Shown: piece after piece, positions 1-7,417 of the stretch
How the letters are laid out: each line of letters starts with the position of its first letter
Position numbering within the stretch: the first letter of the stretch is position 1
Assembly: GCA_045114775.1 (NCBI GenBank)
Contig: JBGULC010000022.1
Span: 1-64,000, forward strand
Reading direction: 5' to 3'
DNA length: 64,000 nt
Origin: UBA3792 sp045114775
GTDB lineage: Bacteria; Bacillota; Clostridia; Christensenellales; CAG-138
Translations under genes and position numbers: made by a program
The notes under the pieces: model-generated
What the model saw: the letters and a program-made list of their open reading frames with translations, nothing else
Told to the model about the DNA's origin: nothing
The model's database searches: none

Positions 1-611
1 GCGATCAGCTTTTCGAGGGAGTCGACGTCCTCCTCCGGAATGACGGTCTTGTCATAGTACATGAAGTAGCCGTTATCGGAGGTCAGCGGGTACGCATACA
101 GCGTGTCGCCGGAGGTCGCAGCCGCAACGACGCCTGCGTCGTTCTCAGCCTTGATCAGCGCTGCGCCGGTCTCATCGAGCGGAACGAGCGCGCCGCCCTG
201 AACGAGGCGAGCGAACTGGTCCTGCGCGAAGCAGTAGAGATCTGCGCCCGCGGAGATGTCGACCAGCATCTGGTCAGCGGAGGTCGCCTCGGAAACCGGG
301 TTGACCGTCGCGTTGAACTTGATGCCCATGTTGTTCGTGTTGTTGAAGTCTTCGATCTGCTTTTCGGTCAGAGCGACTGCAGCTTCACCGACCCAAACCT
401 TGATGTCATACTCGCCTGCGAGCGACATGTCGGGTTCCGGCTCGGGTTCCGGCTCGGGCTCCGGGTTGGGCTCCGGATTGGGTTCCGGATTGGGTTCGGG
501 TTGCGTGTCGGCAGGCTTTTCGCCTTCCTGTGCGGGTGCCGGCGTCTTGGTGCACGCAGCAAGTGCGAGAACCATCAGAAGCGCGAGCAGAATAGCCAGT
601 GTTCTTTTCAT
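1..611 (-). CDS. Sugar-type ABC transporter solute-binding lipoprotein (C-terminus cut by window edge)
   Basis: About 203 codons are present; the gene runs off the left edge. The N-terminus is a lipoprotein signal (MKRTLAILLALLMVLALAAC), cleaved before the Cys. A low-complexity linker of alternating Pro-Glu/Pro-Asn follows (about residues 38-60), then the start of a type-1 extracellular solute-binding fold (DIKVWVGEAAVALTEKQ, with a later EDFNNTNN stretch) typical of maltodextrin/oligosaccharide binders. The start has a good ribosome site (AGGAGG, 6 nt before ATG). It should capture sugars outside the membrane for an ABC importer lying left of the window. The neighbouring GH53 and GH13 enzymes fit a glycan-uptake locus. 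The family call is firm; the substrate is unknown. Confidence 0.85.
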   Translation of the reverse strand, partial: MKRTLAILLALLMVLALAACTKTPAPAQEGEKPADTQPEPNPEPNPEPNPEPEPEPEPEPDMSLAGEYDIKVWVGEAAVALTEKQIEDFNNTNNMGIKFNATVNPVSEATSADQMLVDISAGADLYCFAQDQFARLVQGGALVPLDETGAALIKAENDAGVVAAATSGDTLYAYPLTSDNGYFMYYDKTVIPEEDVDSLEKLI

Positions 612-677
612 AGTTTTCCTCCTGTTTTTTTGGTATTGAGATACCTTTTTATGAAAAGATCTCTCATCGGATTCTGC

Positions 678-695
678 GGCATTATATATAATGCC
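678..695. promoter_or_regulatory. Perfect 18-bp palindrome in the leader, candidate operator
   Basis: GGCATTATATATAATGCC is its own reverse complement. It lies just downstream of the predicted transcription start (about 710) and 66 bp before the solute-binding protein ATG. The position suits a repressor site acting as a roadblock; a leader hairpin is the alternative. No cognate regulator gene is visible in the window. Confidence 0.5.
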
Positions 696-716
696 ACAGT
701 CCCACGATGTAACTAT

Positions 717-745
717 AATATACTCATTTTTGTGCCGATTGTCAA
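717..745 (-). promoter_or_regulatory. Sigma-A type promoter of the solute-binding protein gene
   Basis: On the minus strand TTGACA (740-745) and TATATT (717-722) are separated by exactly 17 bp, about 100 bp upstream of the ATG at 611. The surrounding DNA is strongly AT-rich compared with the window. Confidence 0.75.
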
Positions 746-902
746 TCTCATTTTGCCGAAAATCGGGCATAAATAAAATTTTTATATATAAAATCTTTTT
801 CTGTATGGAATGTCGCGCCATCGACCTTGCGGACTTTGCCAGCCAAAAGAAACAGCCGAGCGAAATCCATGTTCTTTGTTATATTTGCGACAAAAGAAAA
901 AG

Positions 903-924
903 AAAGAACGGACTCCCGTTCTTT
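903..924 (-). terminator. Rho-independent terminator after the GH53 gene
   Basis: A 9-bp stem (903-911 with 916-924, loop ACTC) is followed on the minus strand by a T-rich run. It ends the three-gene operon that starts at 4021. Confidence 0.75.
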
Positions 925-934
925 CTCCCTGCCG

Positions 935-2974
935 TCAGTTTTCGCTGTTCAGAACGGCATCGTCAATCTTGCCCCAGGCACCGTTTCCGGCTCCCGCGCA
1001 CTTTACTGAGACGCCGATCGTCACGGTCTGCCCTTCCTTGACCTCGATTCCCCGTACCGTCTGCGTGTCCCAATTTCCGTAGGACGTGATCTTCATCGGC
1101 GTACGTCCGGCTTCGACGCCGTCGACGAGCGCGTAGCAAAAGATCTCCGTTTCACCGCCGTCGCCGCCCATGATTGAGATCGTAAACGAATACGTGCCCG
1201 CGGGCAGATCCTTCACTTCCTGGAAGAGCGAGAAATCGATCGAACCTGCCTTCGCGCTCCAGAAATGAAAATGGTATTTCCCGTTCAGTGAATCGGTCAT
1301 CTTATCCTCGACATAGAGCTGATCGGCGCCGCCGCGATCCTCGACCTGCCACGGAAGCTGCCCGCCGTCCTCAAAGCCGGAGTTCTGCACATAATTGAAC
1401 TTTGTCATCGAAACCGTCGCATGCGCAGGCAGACCTGCCGCCTCGCCCATGATTTCGTATGTTTTGACGCCGCCCGCATACATCTTCGCAATATCGTCGT
1501 CCGTGACATACCACCTGACCGGGACCGGTGCCGTCTCATTGCTCGTCAGGATCGCATCGACCGTTTCGGGAAACTCGATCTTCCCTTTGATGTCGAAAAT
1601 CAGCTCAGTGTCGCGGATCGCGTCCGGCTGCGGCTCGACTTCGTTGCCGTACCGTGCGAGGTTCCAGATCCGAAGCGATTCCAACGGATGCCCATCCGGG
1701 TCGAACATCGCCTGATTGTCTACCGCGCAGCCGCCGTAGTATTTGCCCGCATCCTTCGGATCGTAGCTGCCGCCGTAGCTCGTCGCCCAGCCGGAGCCGT
1801 ACTGCTCCCAAAGTGCGCTGTTCTTCTGCCGCGATTCGGTTCCGACCGTGATCCATGTGCCCTCCCAATAGACCACGCCGACGCCGTTATACGCGTTTGC
1901 GACCGCTGCGATCACATTACGGACGCTGTTCGCCTGGCCCTGCAGCGTATATGGGTAGTCCTTTGCAATATTTGCCGTTTCGTCACTGATCGTGTTGCCC
2001 CAGAAATCGGTGTCGTCGGACGTATACGGATAGGAAGTCTCGACGACCATGACCTTCTTGCCGTATTGATAGGCAACCTCGCTCAGGACCTTGGTCAGGT
2101 TCTCGAGCGTTCCGTGCCAGAATGGATAATAGGACGTTGCGAACACATCGTAGTCCAGCCCCTGCGTCTCCAGCAGCTTTGCATGCCCCGTGTACGCACC
2201 GGCCTTTTCCGGATTCGCAAAATGCACGGCGATCAACGCCTCCGGACAAACTGTGCGGACCGCACGAGCGCCCTCTTTCATCAGCCGCACAATATTCGTC
2301 CAGTTTGTTTCCCCGCACATCGCGCTGTTTGTTTCATTGCCGAGCTGCACCATGCCCACGGCAACGCCCGCCTCGGTCATGCGATTCAAGGATTCAAGTG
2401 TGAATGCATACAGCGCGTCCGCTTTCTCGTCAAGCTTCATATCCTTCCATGCAGCCGGGACCATCTGCTTGCCCGGATCCGCCCAAAAATCGGAATAATG
2501 GAAATCAACGATCAGCTTCATACCGTACTTCGTCGCGCGTTTGCCGATCTCGATCGCCTTTTCGACGTCGCTGTTGCCGCCGCCGTATCCATGACCGTCC
2601 GCATCGTACGGATGGTTCCATACGCGCACACGGATGTGCGTGATTCCGTTCTCCGCGAGCGTTTTGAAGACGTCCTGCTCCTCGCCCGCAAAGTTATAAT
2701 ACTTCACGCCGCTCTGTTCCTCGGCAATGACCGCTGACGCATCCATGCCCATAATGAAATCGTCCGGCAGATTTTCCACCTTTTTTACATATAGCCAACT
2801 GCCTTCGATCCTTCCTTTCGGGGCGACGTCTTCAACCTCGATCACAGTCTTTACGGGCTCCGCCGCGGGTTCTGCCGTCGGTTCAGCCGCGGGTGCATTC
2901 TCTTCCCCCGCGCCGCCTGCACAGCCTATGAGCATCATCGCCGCCAGCAGTAAACCAATCCGCCTCTTATTCAT
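935..2974 (-). CDS. GH53 endo-beta-1,4-galactanase lipoprotein
   Basis: A 679-residue exported lipoprotein (lipobox LIGC, Cys18; Ala/Glu/Pro linker to about residue 42). The GH53 domain covers about residues 70-440 with the two family catalytic glutamates visible: acid/base E214 in LGNETN and nucleophile E312 in VVETSYPY. An Ig-like segment (about 465-530) and a C-terminal jelly-roll module resembling galactan-binding CBM61 (about 540-679) follow. It should cleave beta-1,4-galactan or arabinogalactan side chains of pectin at the cell surface. The start is the ATG at 2974, not the one at 2980: GGAGG sits 7 nt before it and it forms an ATGA overlap with the upstream stop. Third gene of the operon. 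The CBM assignment is less certain than GH53. Confidence 0.92.
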   Translation of the reverse strand: MNKRRIGLLLAAMMLIGCAGGAGEENAPAAEPTAEPAAEPVKTVIEVEDVAPKGRIEGSWLYVKKVENLPDDFIMGMDASAVIAEEQSGVKYYNFAGEEQDVFKTLAENGITHIRVRVWNHPYDADGHGYGGGNSDVEKAIEIGKRATKYGMKLIVDFHYSDFWADPGKQMVPAAWKDMKLDEKADALYAFTLESLNRMTEAGVAVGMVQLGNETNSAMCGETNWTNIVRLMKEGARAVRTVCPEALIAVHFANPEKAGAYTGHAKLLETQGLDYDVFATSYYPFWHGTLENLTKVLSEVAYQYGKKVMVVETSYPYTSDDTDFWGNTISDETANIAKDYPYTLQGQANSVRNVIAAVANAYNGVGVVYWEGTWITVGTESRQKNSALWEQYGSGWATSYGGSYDPKDAGKYYGGCAVDNQAMFDPDGHPLESLRIWNLARYGNEVEPQPDAIRDTELIFDIKGKIEFPETVDAILTSNETAPVPVRWYVTDDDIAKMYAGGVKTYEIMGEAAGLPAHATVSMTKFNYVQNSGFEDGGQLPWQVEDRGGADQLYVEDKMTDSLNGKYHFHFWSAKAGSIDFSLFQEVKDLPAGTYSFTISIMGGDGGETEIFCYALVDGVEAGRTPMKITSYGNWDTQTVRGIEVKEGQTVTIGVSVKCAGAGNGAWGKIDDAVLNSEN

Positions 2975-3537
2975 TTCCATGCCTCCTGTTTCAGTGTCAT
3001 AAAGTGCTGTGCGACCTTAATCGCTCCATCGTCCGGCGAGTCGTTCCATTCGCCGATGTGTCGGGAATCTTTGTTGAAAAACAGATAAAACCGCTGATGC
3101 GGCACGTAAAAGACGTTGTCCCCTGCGACCTTGAGACCCGTTTCCTCATCATAAATGAGAATCCCGTACGTCTTGCCGTCCGATTCATAGAACGTCTCCC
3201 CCTGAAACTCCGCACGGTCGATTGGCGCAAACGATGGGATGAGCTGCTCCGCATCGGTCTCGGAGATGATATAAAGATCGCCGTACAGGACCTCATCCTG
3301 GTTGAAGATCGAATCTTCGATGGCCCCTGCGTCCACGCGCCGGATCCCCTCCGGCAGATCCTCTTCAAGCACCATGGAGAGCCCGTTTCCGTCTATCACC
3401 GGGAGCCCCGCATACAGGACGACCTTGTGCTTCGCAGGCGCGTGAAACAGCAGCGTAAAGATCCATGCCCAAAAGATTACGGAAAGCAGCGCGCACAGAA
3501 CGTACCTGTGCCAGCTTCGAAGAATTCTTTTAATCAT
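2971..3537 (-). CDS. Hypothetical membrane-anchored protein
   Basis: 188 residues with one N-terminal transmembrane helix (about 12-32) after a basic stretch, then a soluble extracytoplasmic domain with no family I recognise. It overlaps the upstream gene by 8 bp and the galactanase by 4 bp (ATGA), so the three are translationally coupled. Possible roles such as tethering or assisting the surface galactanase are only contextual. Confidence 0.8.
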   Translation of the reverse strand: MIKRILRSWHRYVLCALLSVIFWAWIFTLLFHAPAKHKVVLYAGLPVIDGNGLSMVLEEDLPEGIRRVDAGAIEDSIFNQDEVLYGDLYIISETDAEQLIPSFAPIDRAEFQGETFYESDGKTYGILIYDEETGLKVAGDNVFYVPHQRFYLFFNKDSRHIGEWNDSPDDGAIKVAQHFMTLKQEAWK

Positions 3538-4021
3538 CGGTCTTCACCTCGTACGCGACAATAAACTCATAAACGACATCGACTTTTCCTGTAAACGCAT
3601 CCGGCAGCCGCTTGGATAGCATCTCGCTCACATTCAGCATCGTCTCGCGCTCGTCGGTGATCACGCGCACCTTTCGCACGGAAACACCGTTGCGGATGTG
3701 CCAGAGTTCATCGGTCTTTTCCACGCGGCCTTCAATTGTTTCCCGCTCGCCCTCCGCAATCTTTTTTGCGTGGCGGATCGCCGCCTTCGCCGCATCGAAC
3801 GGCGTGATCGACAGTGTGATCACGGTCCATCCTGCCAGGATCGACGTGCCGATCGTCAGCGGCAGCATCACGTCCTGATTTTTGCGCGTGGTCAGGATAC
3901 AAAACAAAATGCACAGCATCAACCCCGCCGCCGCAATGATGATCATGGCGTTGCGGGTGCGTTTATACCGTGCATCAATCCTTCTGAGATCTTCTTCCCG
4001 ATACAATTCAATCCGTTCCAT
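3530..4021 (-). CDS. Hypothetical two-helix membrane protein, predicted leaderless
   Basis: 163 residues: a short charged N-terminus (MERIELYREEDLRRIDARYK), two adjacent transmembrane helices (about 25-46 and 53-73) and a cytoplasmic-looking mixed alpha/beta tail. No family recognised. A longer frame opens at 4111, but the ATG at 4021 is chosen because TATACT lies exactly 6 nt upstream and the longer version would read through the promoter. There is no ribosome site, so the mRNA probably begins at or near the ATG. First gene of the galactanase operon. Confidence 0.75.
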   Translation of the reverse strand: MERIELYREEDLRRIDARYKRTRNAMIIIAAAGLMLCILFCILTTRKNQDVMLPLTIGTSILAGWTVITLSITPFDAAKAAIRHAKKIAEGERETIEGRVEKTDELWHIRNGVSVRKVRVITDERETMLNVSEMLSKRLPDAFTGKVDVVYEFIVAYEVKTDD

Positions 4022-4027
4022 GACCTG

Positions 4028-4056
4028 AGTATAGCATAAACCGACACAAATGAAAA
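4028..4056 (-). promoter_or_regulatory. Promoter of the galactanase operon (leaderless type)
   Basis: TTTTCA (4051-4056), 17 bp, TATACT (4028-4033) with a TGC extension; the -10 ends 6 nt before the ATG at 4021. The expected start of transcription coincides with the start codon. Confidence 0.7.
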
Positions 4057-4064
4057 GCAGATTC

Positions 4065-4093
4065 TTGACAAACGACGAAAAAAAATATACGAT
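4065..4093 (+). promoter_or_regulatory. Promoter of the GH13 gene
   Basis: TTGACA (4065-4070), 17 bp of A-rich spacer, TACGAT (4088-4093). It lies back to back with the galactanase-operon promoter, so a single regulator could control both. Confidence 0.6.
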
Positions 4094-4127
4094 TATAAAA
4101 ATAAGATTCACGGGAGGTATACCTCAT

Positions 4128-5837
4128 ATGAAATTGATCGCAAAGCTCCTGTGCGCACTGCTGTTGTGCGCTGCGTTGCTGTTCGGCTGCGCCTGCACGA
4201 AGGAGATCCCCGCCGATACATCCGAGCCCACGGCTGCGCCGACCGCAGTGACGACAGAAGCGCCGACTCCCGAGCCCACTGCGGAGCCGGAGCCGACCGC
4301 CGAGCCGATTCCCGAGGAGGTCGCTATCACCGATCCGACGCTTTTGGGCTCTTCTCCCGCACCGGACAACGCACGCGTGTTCTATGAGATTTTTGTCGGC
4401 TCGTTTTCCGATTCGAACGGTGACGGCGTCGGCGATCTCCGCGGCATCATCAACCACTTTGACTACCTGAACGACGGCGATCCCGATTCCGGCAAATCAC
4501 TCGGGATCGAAGGCATCTGGCTGACGCCGATCTACCCTTCCACTACCTATCATAAGTATAACGTCGCCGATTACTACGGCGTCGATCCGCAGTTCGGCAC
4601 GCAAGAAGATCTTGACGAGCTGATTGCGCTCTGCCACGCGCGCGACGTCAAGCTGATCCTGGATCTGCCGATCAATCATACGGCACGCAACTGCGAATGG
4701 TTCTCGAAATTCACCATTGCGCATCGCGAAGGCGATACCGAAAGCCCATACTACGACTACTACTGCTACTACACGCAGGGCGAAACACCTCCCGCCGGGC
4801 GCACATTCTCCGCACTCTCCGGTACGGATATCTACTATGAGTGCAACTTTGACGGCGGCATGCCGGAACTCAACTTTGATAACCCCGCCGTACGTGAAGA
4901 GGTCCTGAAGATCGCGCGCTTTTATCTGGACCGCGGGATCGACGGCTTCCGCTTCGACGCGGCCAAGTACTGCTATTTCGGTGATCACGATTCCAGCGTC
5001 GCGTTCTGGAAGGAATACATGGATACGCTCCGCGCCGATTATCCTGACATGTACGCGGTCGCGGAGGTTTGGGACGGGGACGGCATCACCGACCGCTACT
5101 ATCCCGCACTGAACTGCTTCGACTTCACGACCTCGCAGGGCGAAGGTCTGTTCGCGCAAACTGCCAAGAAGGGGGAACCCTATAAGCTTTCGAACTATAT
5201 CGAAAAGTATCTGAATAACATCGCGGACACGAATCCCGACGCGATGTTCGTGCCGTTCATCGCCAATCATGACACCGACCGTGCGGCGGGCTACCTCACA
5301 ACGGCATCCGGCAATATGCAGCTGGCTGCAAATCTCTACATTCTCGGTCCCGGCTCGCCCTTTATCTACTACGGTGAAGAGCTCGGCATGCGCGGCTCCC
5401 GCGGCGGTGCGAACACCGACGCGAACCGGCGGCTCGCTATGCTTTGGCACGACGGCGACACCGTACAGGATCCAGCCGGCACGACTTACGGCAAGGACAG
5501 TCAGGTCAAGGACGGCGTGCTGGAGCAGGTCGGCAAGGAATCGAGCCTTTATAATTATTACAAGAAACTGATCATGATCCGTAAGGCAAACCCGGCGATC
5601 GCCCGCGGCGAGTACCATGCCGTCAAAACCGCGGATTCGTACGTCGGCGGTTTCACTTCGACCTACGAAGGCAAGACTGTGCTCGTCCTGCACAACACCA
5701 ACGATAAGGCAAAGACCGTCGATCTTCTTACGCTCGGCGATTTCACGGAGCTTCGCGCCTTCATCGGCATGTCGGACGCGTCGCTTGACGGTACGACGTT
5801 GACCATCGGAGGACAGACCAGCGTCATCCTGTATTGA
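4128..5837 (+). CDS. GH13 alpha-amylase family lipoprotein
   Basis: 569 residues. The signal peptide ends at a lipobox (LLFGC, Cys21), then a Pro/Thr/Glu linker to about residue 65 and a complete GH13 barrel. The conserved regions are visible: region I DLPINH (179-184), region II GFRFDAAKY with nucleophile D277, region III AEVWD with acid/base E313, region IV NHD with D382. The C-terminal beta domain runs to the end. It should hydrolyse alpha-1,4 glucans (starch, maltodextrin) at the surface; exact specificity (amylase, neopullulanase, glucosidase) cannot be read. The start at 4128 has GGGAGG 12 nt upstream; an upstream in-frame ATG at 4050 would overlap the promoter. Confidence 0.9.
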   Translation: MKLIAKLLCALLLCAALLFGCACTKEIPADTSEPTAAPTAVTTEAPTPEPTAEPEPTAEPIPEEVAITDPTLLGSSPAPDNARVFYEIFVGSFSDSNGDGVGDLRGIINHFDYLNDGDPDSGKSLGIEGIWLTPIYPSTTYHKYNVADYYGVDPQFGTQEDLDELIALCHARDVKLILDLPINHTARNCEWFSKFTIAHREGDTESPYYDYYCYYTQGETPPAGRTFSALSGTDIYYECNFDGGMPELNFDNPAVREEVLKIARFYLDRGIDGFRFDAAKYCYFGDHDSSVAFWKEYMDTLRADYPDMYAVAEVWDGDGITDRYYPALNCFDFTTSQGEGLFAQTAKKGEPYKLSNYIEKYLNNIADTNPDAMFVPFIANHDTDRAAGYLTTASGNMQLAANLYILGPGSPFIYYGEELGMRGSRGGANTDANRRLAMLWHDGDTVQDPAGTTYGKDSQVKDGVLEQVGKESSLYNYYKKLIMIRKANPAIARGEYHAVKTADSYVGGFTSTYEGKTVLVLHNTNDKAKTVDLLTLGDFTELRAFIGMSDASLDGTTLTIGGQTSVILY

Positions 5838-5852
5838 CCCGCACGATAACAC

Positions 5853-5886
5853 AGACCGCCCGACTGAAGTCGGGCGGTCTTTTTTC
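5853..5886 (+). terminator. Strong terminator after the GH13 gene
   Basis: A 12-bp GC-rich stem (5853-5864 with 5869-5880, loop TGAA) followed by a T-run. Confidence 0.9.
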
Positions 5887-5945
5887 CGCGCTTAGATTCG
5901 GGGAGAGGCTATGACGCGCGGAAAGCGTGGAGTTCTTCGATCTTC

Positions 5946-5989
5946 GGGAACCGCGTTGCCCGCCTTGCCGCGGCAGGCAACGCGTTCCC
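5946..5989. repeat. Intergenic inverted repeat
   Basis: Arms 5946-5960 and 5976-5989 pair over 14 bp with one bulged C around a 15-nt loop. It lies in the 167-bp gap between convergent genes, in the 3' region of the minus-strand gene. No T-run follows, so it may be an mRNA-end structure or a repeat unit. The rest of the gap holds only the terminator of the plus-strand gene. Confidence 0.5.
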
Positions 5990-6004
5990 ACGGAGGAGAC
6001 AAAC

Positions 6005-7048
6005 TTATTCTTCCGGTAAAACATAGATGATATCGCTGATGACCCGGCTCTCGTTACGGCTTTTGCTGATGATCTCGCCGTTCCAGTACATCTGCGCGGA
6101 GTCACCGCCGTCCAGATTATAGGCGGCTTTGCAGCCGAGATCCTCCATCAGCCGGCTTAATGCCGTGAGCCGCACGCCCTCCGACCAGTTGTGATCGCGT
6201 CCGTCGACGATCACGAAGCAATAGTGACCCGGCTCATAATAGCCGATCACGGCGCGCGGATTCCACGCGGAAAGCTTATGCTCGATCTCGAGGGCATGTC
6301 CGTTTTCGTCGAGCAGCGCGGGACCGAAGCCCCAGACCTGCCACGGATCCGAAGCGACGACCTCCTCGAGCGTAAATTCGCCCCATTTCTTTGTTTCCAT
6401 GCGCCCGTCGCGGTACAGGATGCAGATATCGGTATTCTCGATCGGCGTATCGCGATACAACGTGCCGTTTCGGATGACAAAGCTCTTTTTTACGTGCGTG
6501 TACGTATCGCCGTCAATCGCCAGAAGCGCTCCCGCGTTCTTTGCGATGTTCTTTACGGTGTCCTCATAGCGCGTGTCAAAGCTGTTGGCAGCCGCAGTTC
6601 TGATCGAGGTCACATCCTTCACGTATATGTCCGCAACGTGATAGCTCGCAAGTTTTGCATAAGTATCCTTGACTGTATAAGTCGTGATCGTGATGTCGAC
6701 CGAGCTGCTCTTGTAGCTGCGCTCGCCCATCTCCGGCTTTTCGGAGAATTTGCCCGGGAACCGCGGATCCGCCCATGCAGGCAGCGGTTCAGGCGTCGAC
6801 TGCACGGCAGCGGTCTTTTGCGCGATTTCTTCGTTCTCTTTCCGCTCCGGCTCCGGTTCTGCCGCAGGACCGGGCACCGTGTCTTCCGCATACGCCCCCG
6901 TCTGCGGTTCGCCGACCGTTTCCGGCATATCCGGCTCGGTCTGCGCGCGTTTCTGTTCAGCTTCCGGCGTCACGGAGCCCGCCGCAGTCGGCGTCTTGCA
7001 GGCCGCAAGCAGCAGACACGCAAGTAAAACAAGGATGATTCGTTTCAT
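6005..7048 (-). CDS. Phosphodiester glycosidase (NAGPA-like) lipoprotein
   Basis: 347 residues. Lipoprotein signal with lipobox LAAC (Cys17) and an acidic, Pro-rich linker to about residue 95. The C-terminal ~220 residues match the NAGPA / DUF2233 family, including the family-type segment NLDGGDSAQMYWNG (usually LDGGGSS) and IVDGRDHNWSEG. Relatives cleave sugar-1-phosphodiester bonds or act on exopolysaccharide and wall glycopolymers outside the cell. The start has AAGGAAGG about 8 nt upstream. The promoter region carries four 11-bp-phased repeats shared with the next two units, so it is probably a target of the two-component system at 9227-11004. Substrate unknown. Confidence 0.82.
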   Translation of the reverse strand: MKRIILVLLACLLLAACKTPTAAGSVTPEAEQKRAQTEPDMPETVGEPQTGAYAEDTVPGPAAEPEPERKENEEIAQKTAAVQSTPEPLPAWADPRFPGKFSEKPEMGERSYKSSSVDITITTYTVKDTYAKLASYHVADIYVKDVTSIRTAAANSFDTRYEDTVKNIAKNAGALLAIDGDTYTHVKKSFVIRNGTLYRDTPIENTDICILYRDGRMETKKWGEFTLEEVVASDPWQVWGFGPALLDENGHALEIEHKLSAWNPRAVIGYYEPGHYCFVIVDGRDHNWSEGVRLTALSRLMEDLGCKAAYNLDGGDSAQMYWNGEIISKSRNESRVISDIIYVLPEE

Positions 7049-7080
7049 TCCGGCGTCCTTCCTTCATAAGTCTTGTCTAC

Positions 7081-7145
7081 ATGATACGACGCAAATTCGT
7101 CCAAAACGTCACATAGTTGTAACGGAGTTGTCACGGAGTTGTAAA
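7081..7145 (-). promoter_or_regulatory. PhoP-like direct-repeat operator (four repeats) with candidate -10
   Basis: On the minus strand TTTACA (7140-7145), GTGACA (7129-7134), GTTACA (7118-7123) and GTGACG (7107-7112) are spaced exactly 11 bp, with ACTCC/ACTAT spacers. A candidate -10, TATCAT, lies at 7081-7086. An 11-bp phase of TTnACA hexamers is the classical layout of OmpR/PhoP-family regulator sites. Confidence 0.7.
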
Positions 7146-7150
7146 TTCTC

Positions 7151-7247
7151 GGGGAGGACCCGGTTCTTTCGGAGGCGGCGTTTTATTTCATTCTGTAGGG
7201 ATTTCGATTTTGCAAAACGCCGCCTTCTGTTTTTCCGGGTCCTCCCC
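7151..7247. repeat. 97-bp nested palindromic element
   Basis: Outer arms of 13 bp (7151-7163 and 7235-7247) and inner arms of 12 bp (7173-7184 and 7214-7225) are perfect complements, with short non-matching spacers between them. It lies in the 369-bp gap between the 6005-7048 gene and the next gene upstream. It could fold into one long hairpin or represent a MITE/REP-like unit. No target-site duplication is obvious. Confidence 0.65.
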
Positions 7248-7375
7248 TCCTCTCCGCAAAAGATCACGCTCGGTTTTTCTGCTCGGTTGTAAACGCCCTC
7301 GCGACGAAAAACCATCGCTGCCAATCTTTTACGGCAACGCGCCTGCGGCGCGTATCAAAGCACCGCAGAAATACA

Positions 7376-7403
7376 AAAAACGGCGAACAGCTTCGCCGTT
7401 TTT
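7376..7403 (-). terminator. Terminator after the 7418-9016 gene
   Basis: A 12-bp stem (7376-7387 with 7392-7403) around a 4-nt loop. T-runs occur on both strands, so it may work both ways; the gene ending just upstream is on the minus strand. Confidence 0.8.
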
Positions 7404-7417
7404 GAATTGCTGTGTCG

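Noticed and set aside
1421..2737. Long open frame (438 codons) antisense to the galactanase gene
   Set aside because: Arises from GC-rich codon use of the real GH53 gene; no ribosome site, and the protein is Arg/His-rich without family features.
4497..5852. Long antisense frame (451 codons) over the GH13 gene
   Set aside because: Mirror frame of a gene with intact catalytic motifs; no start signals.
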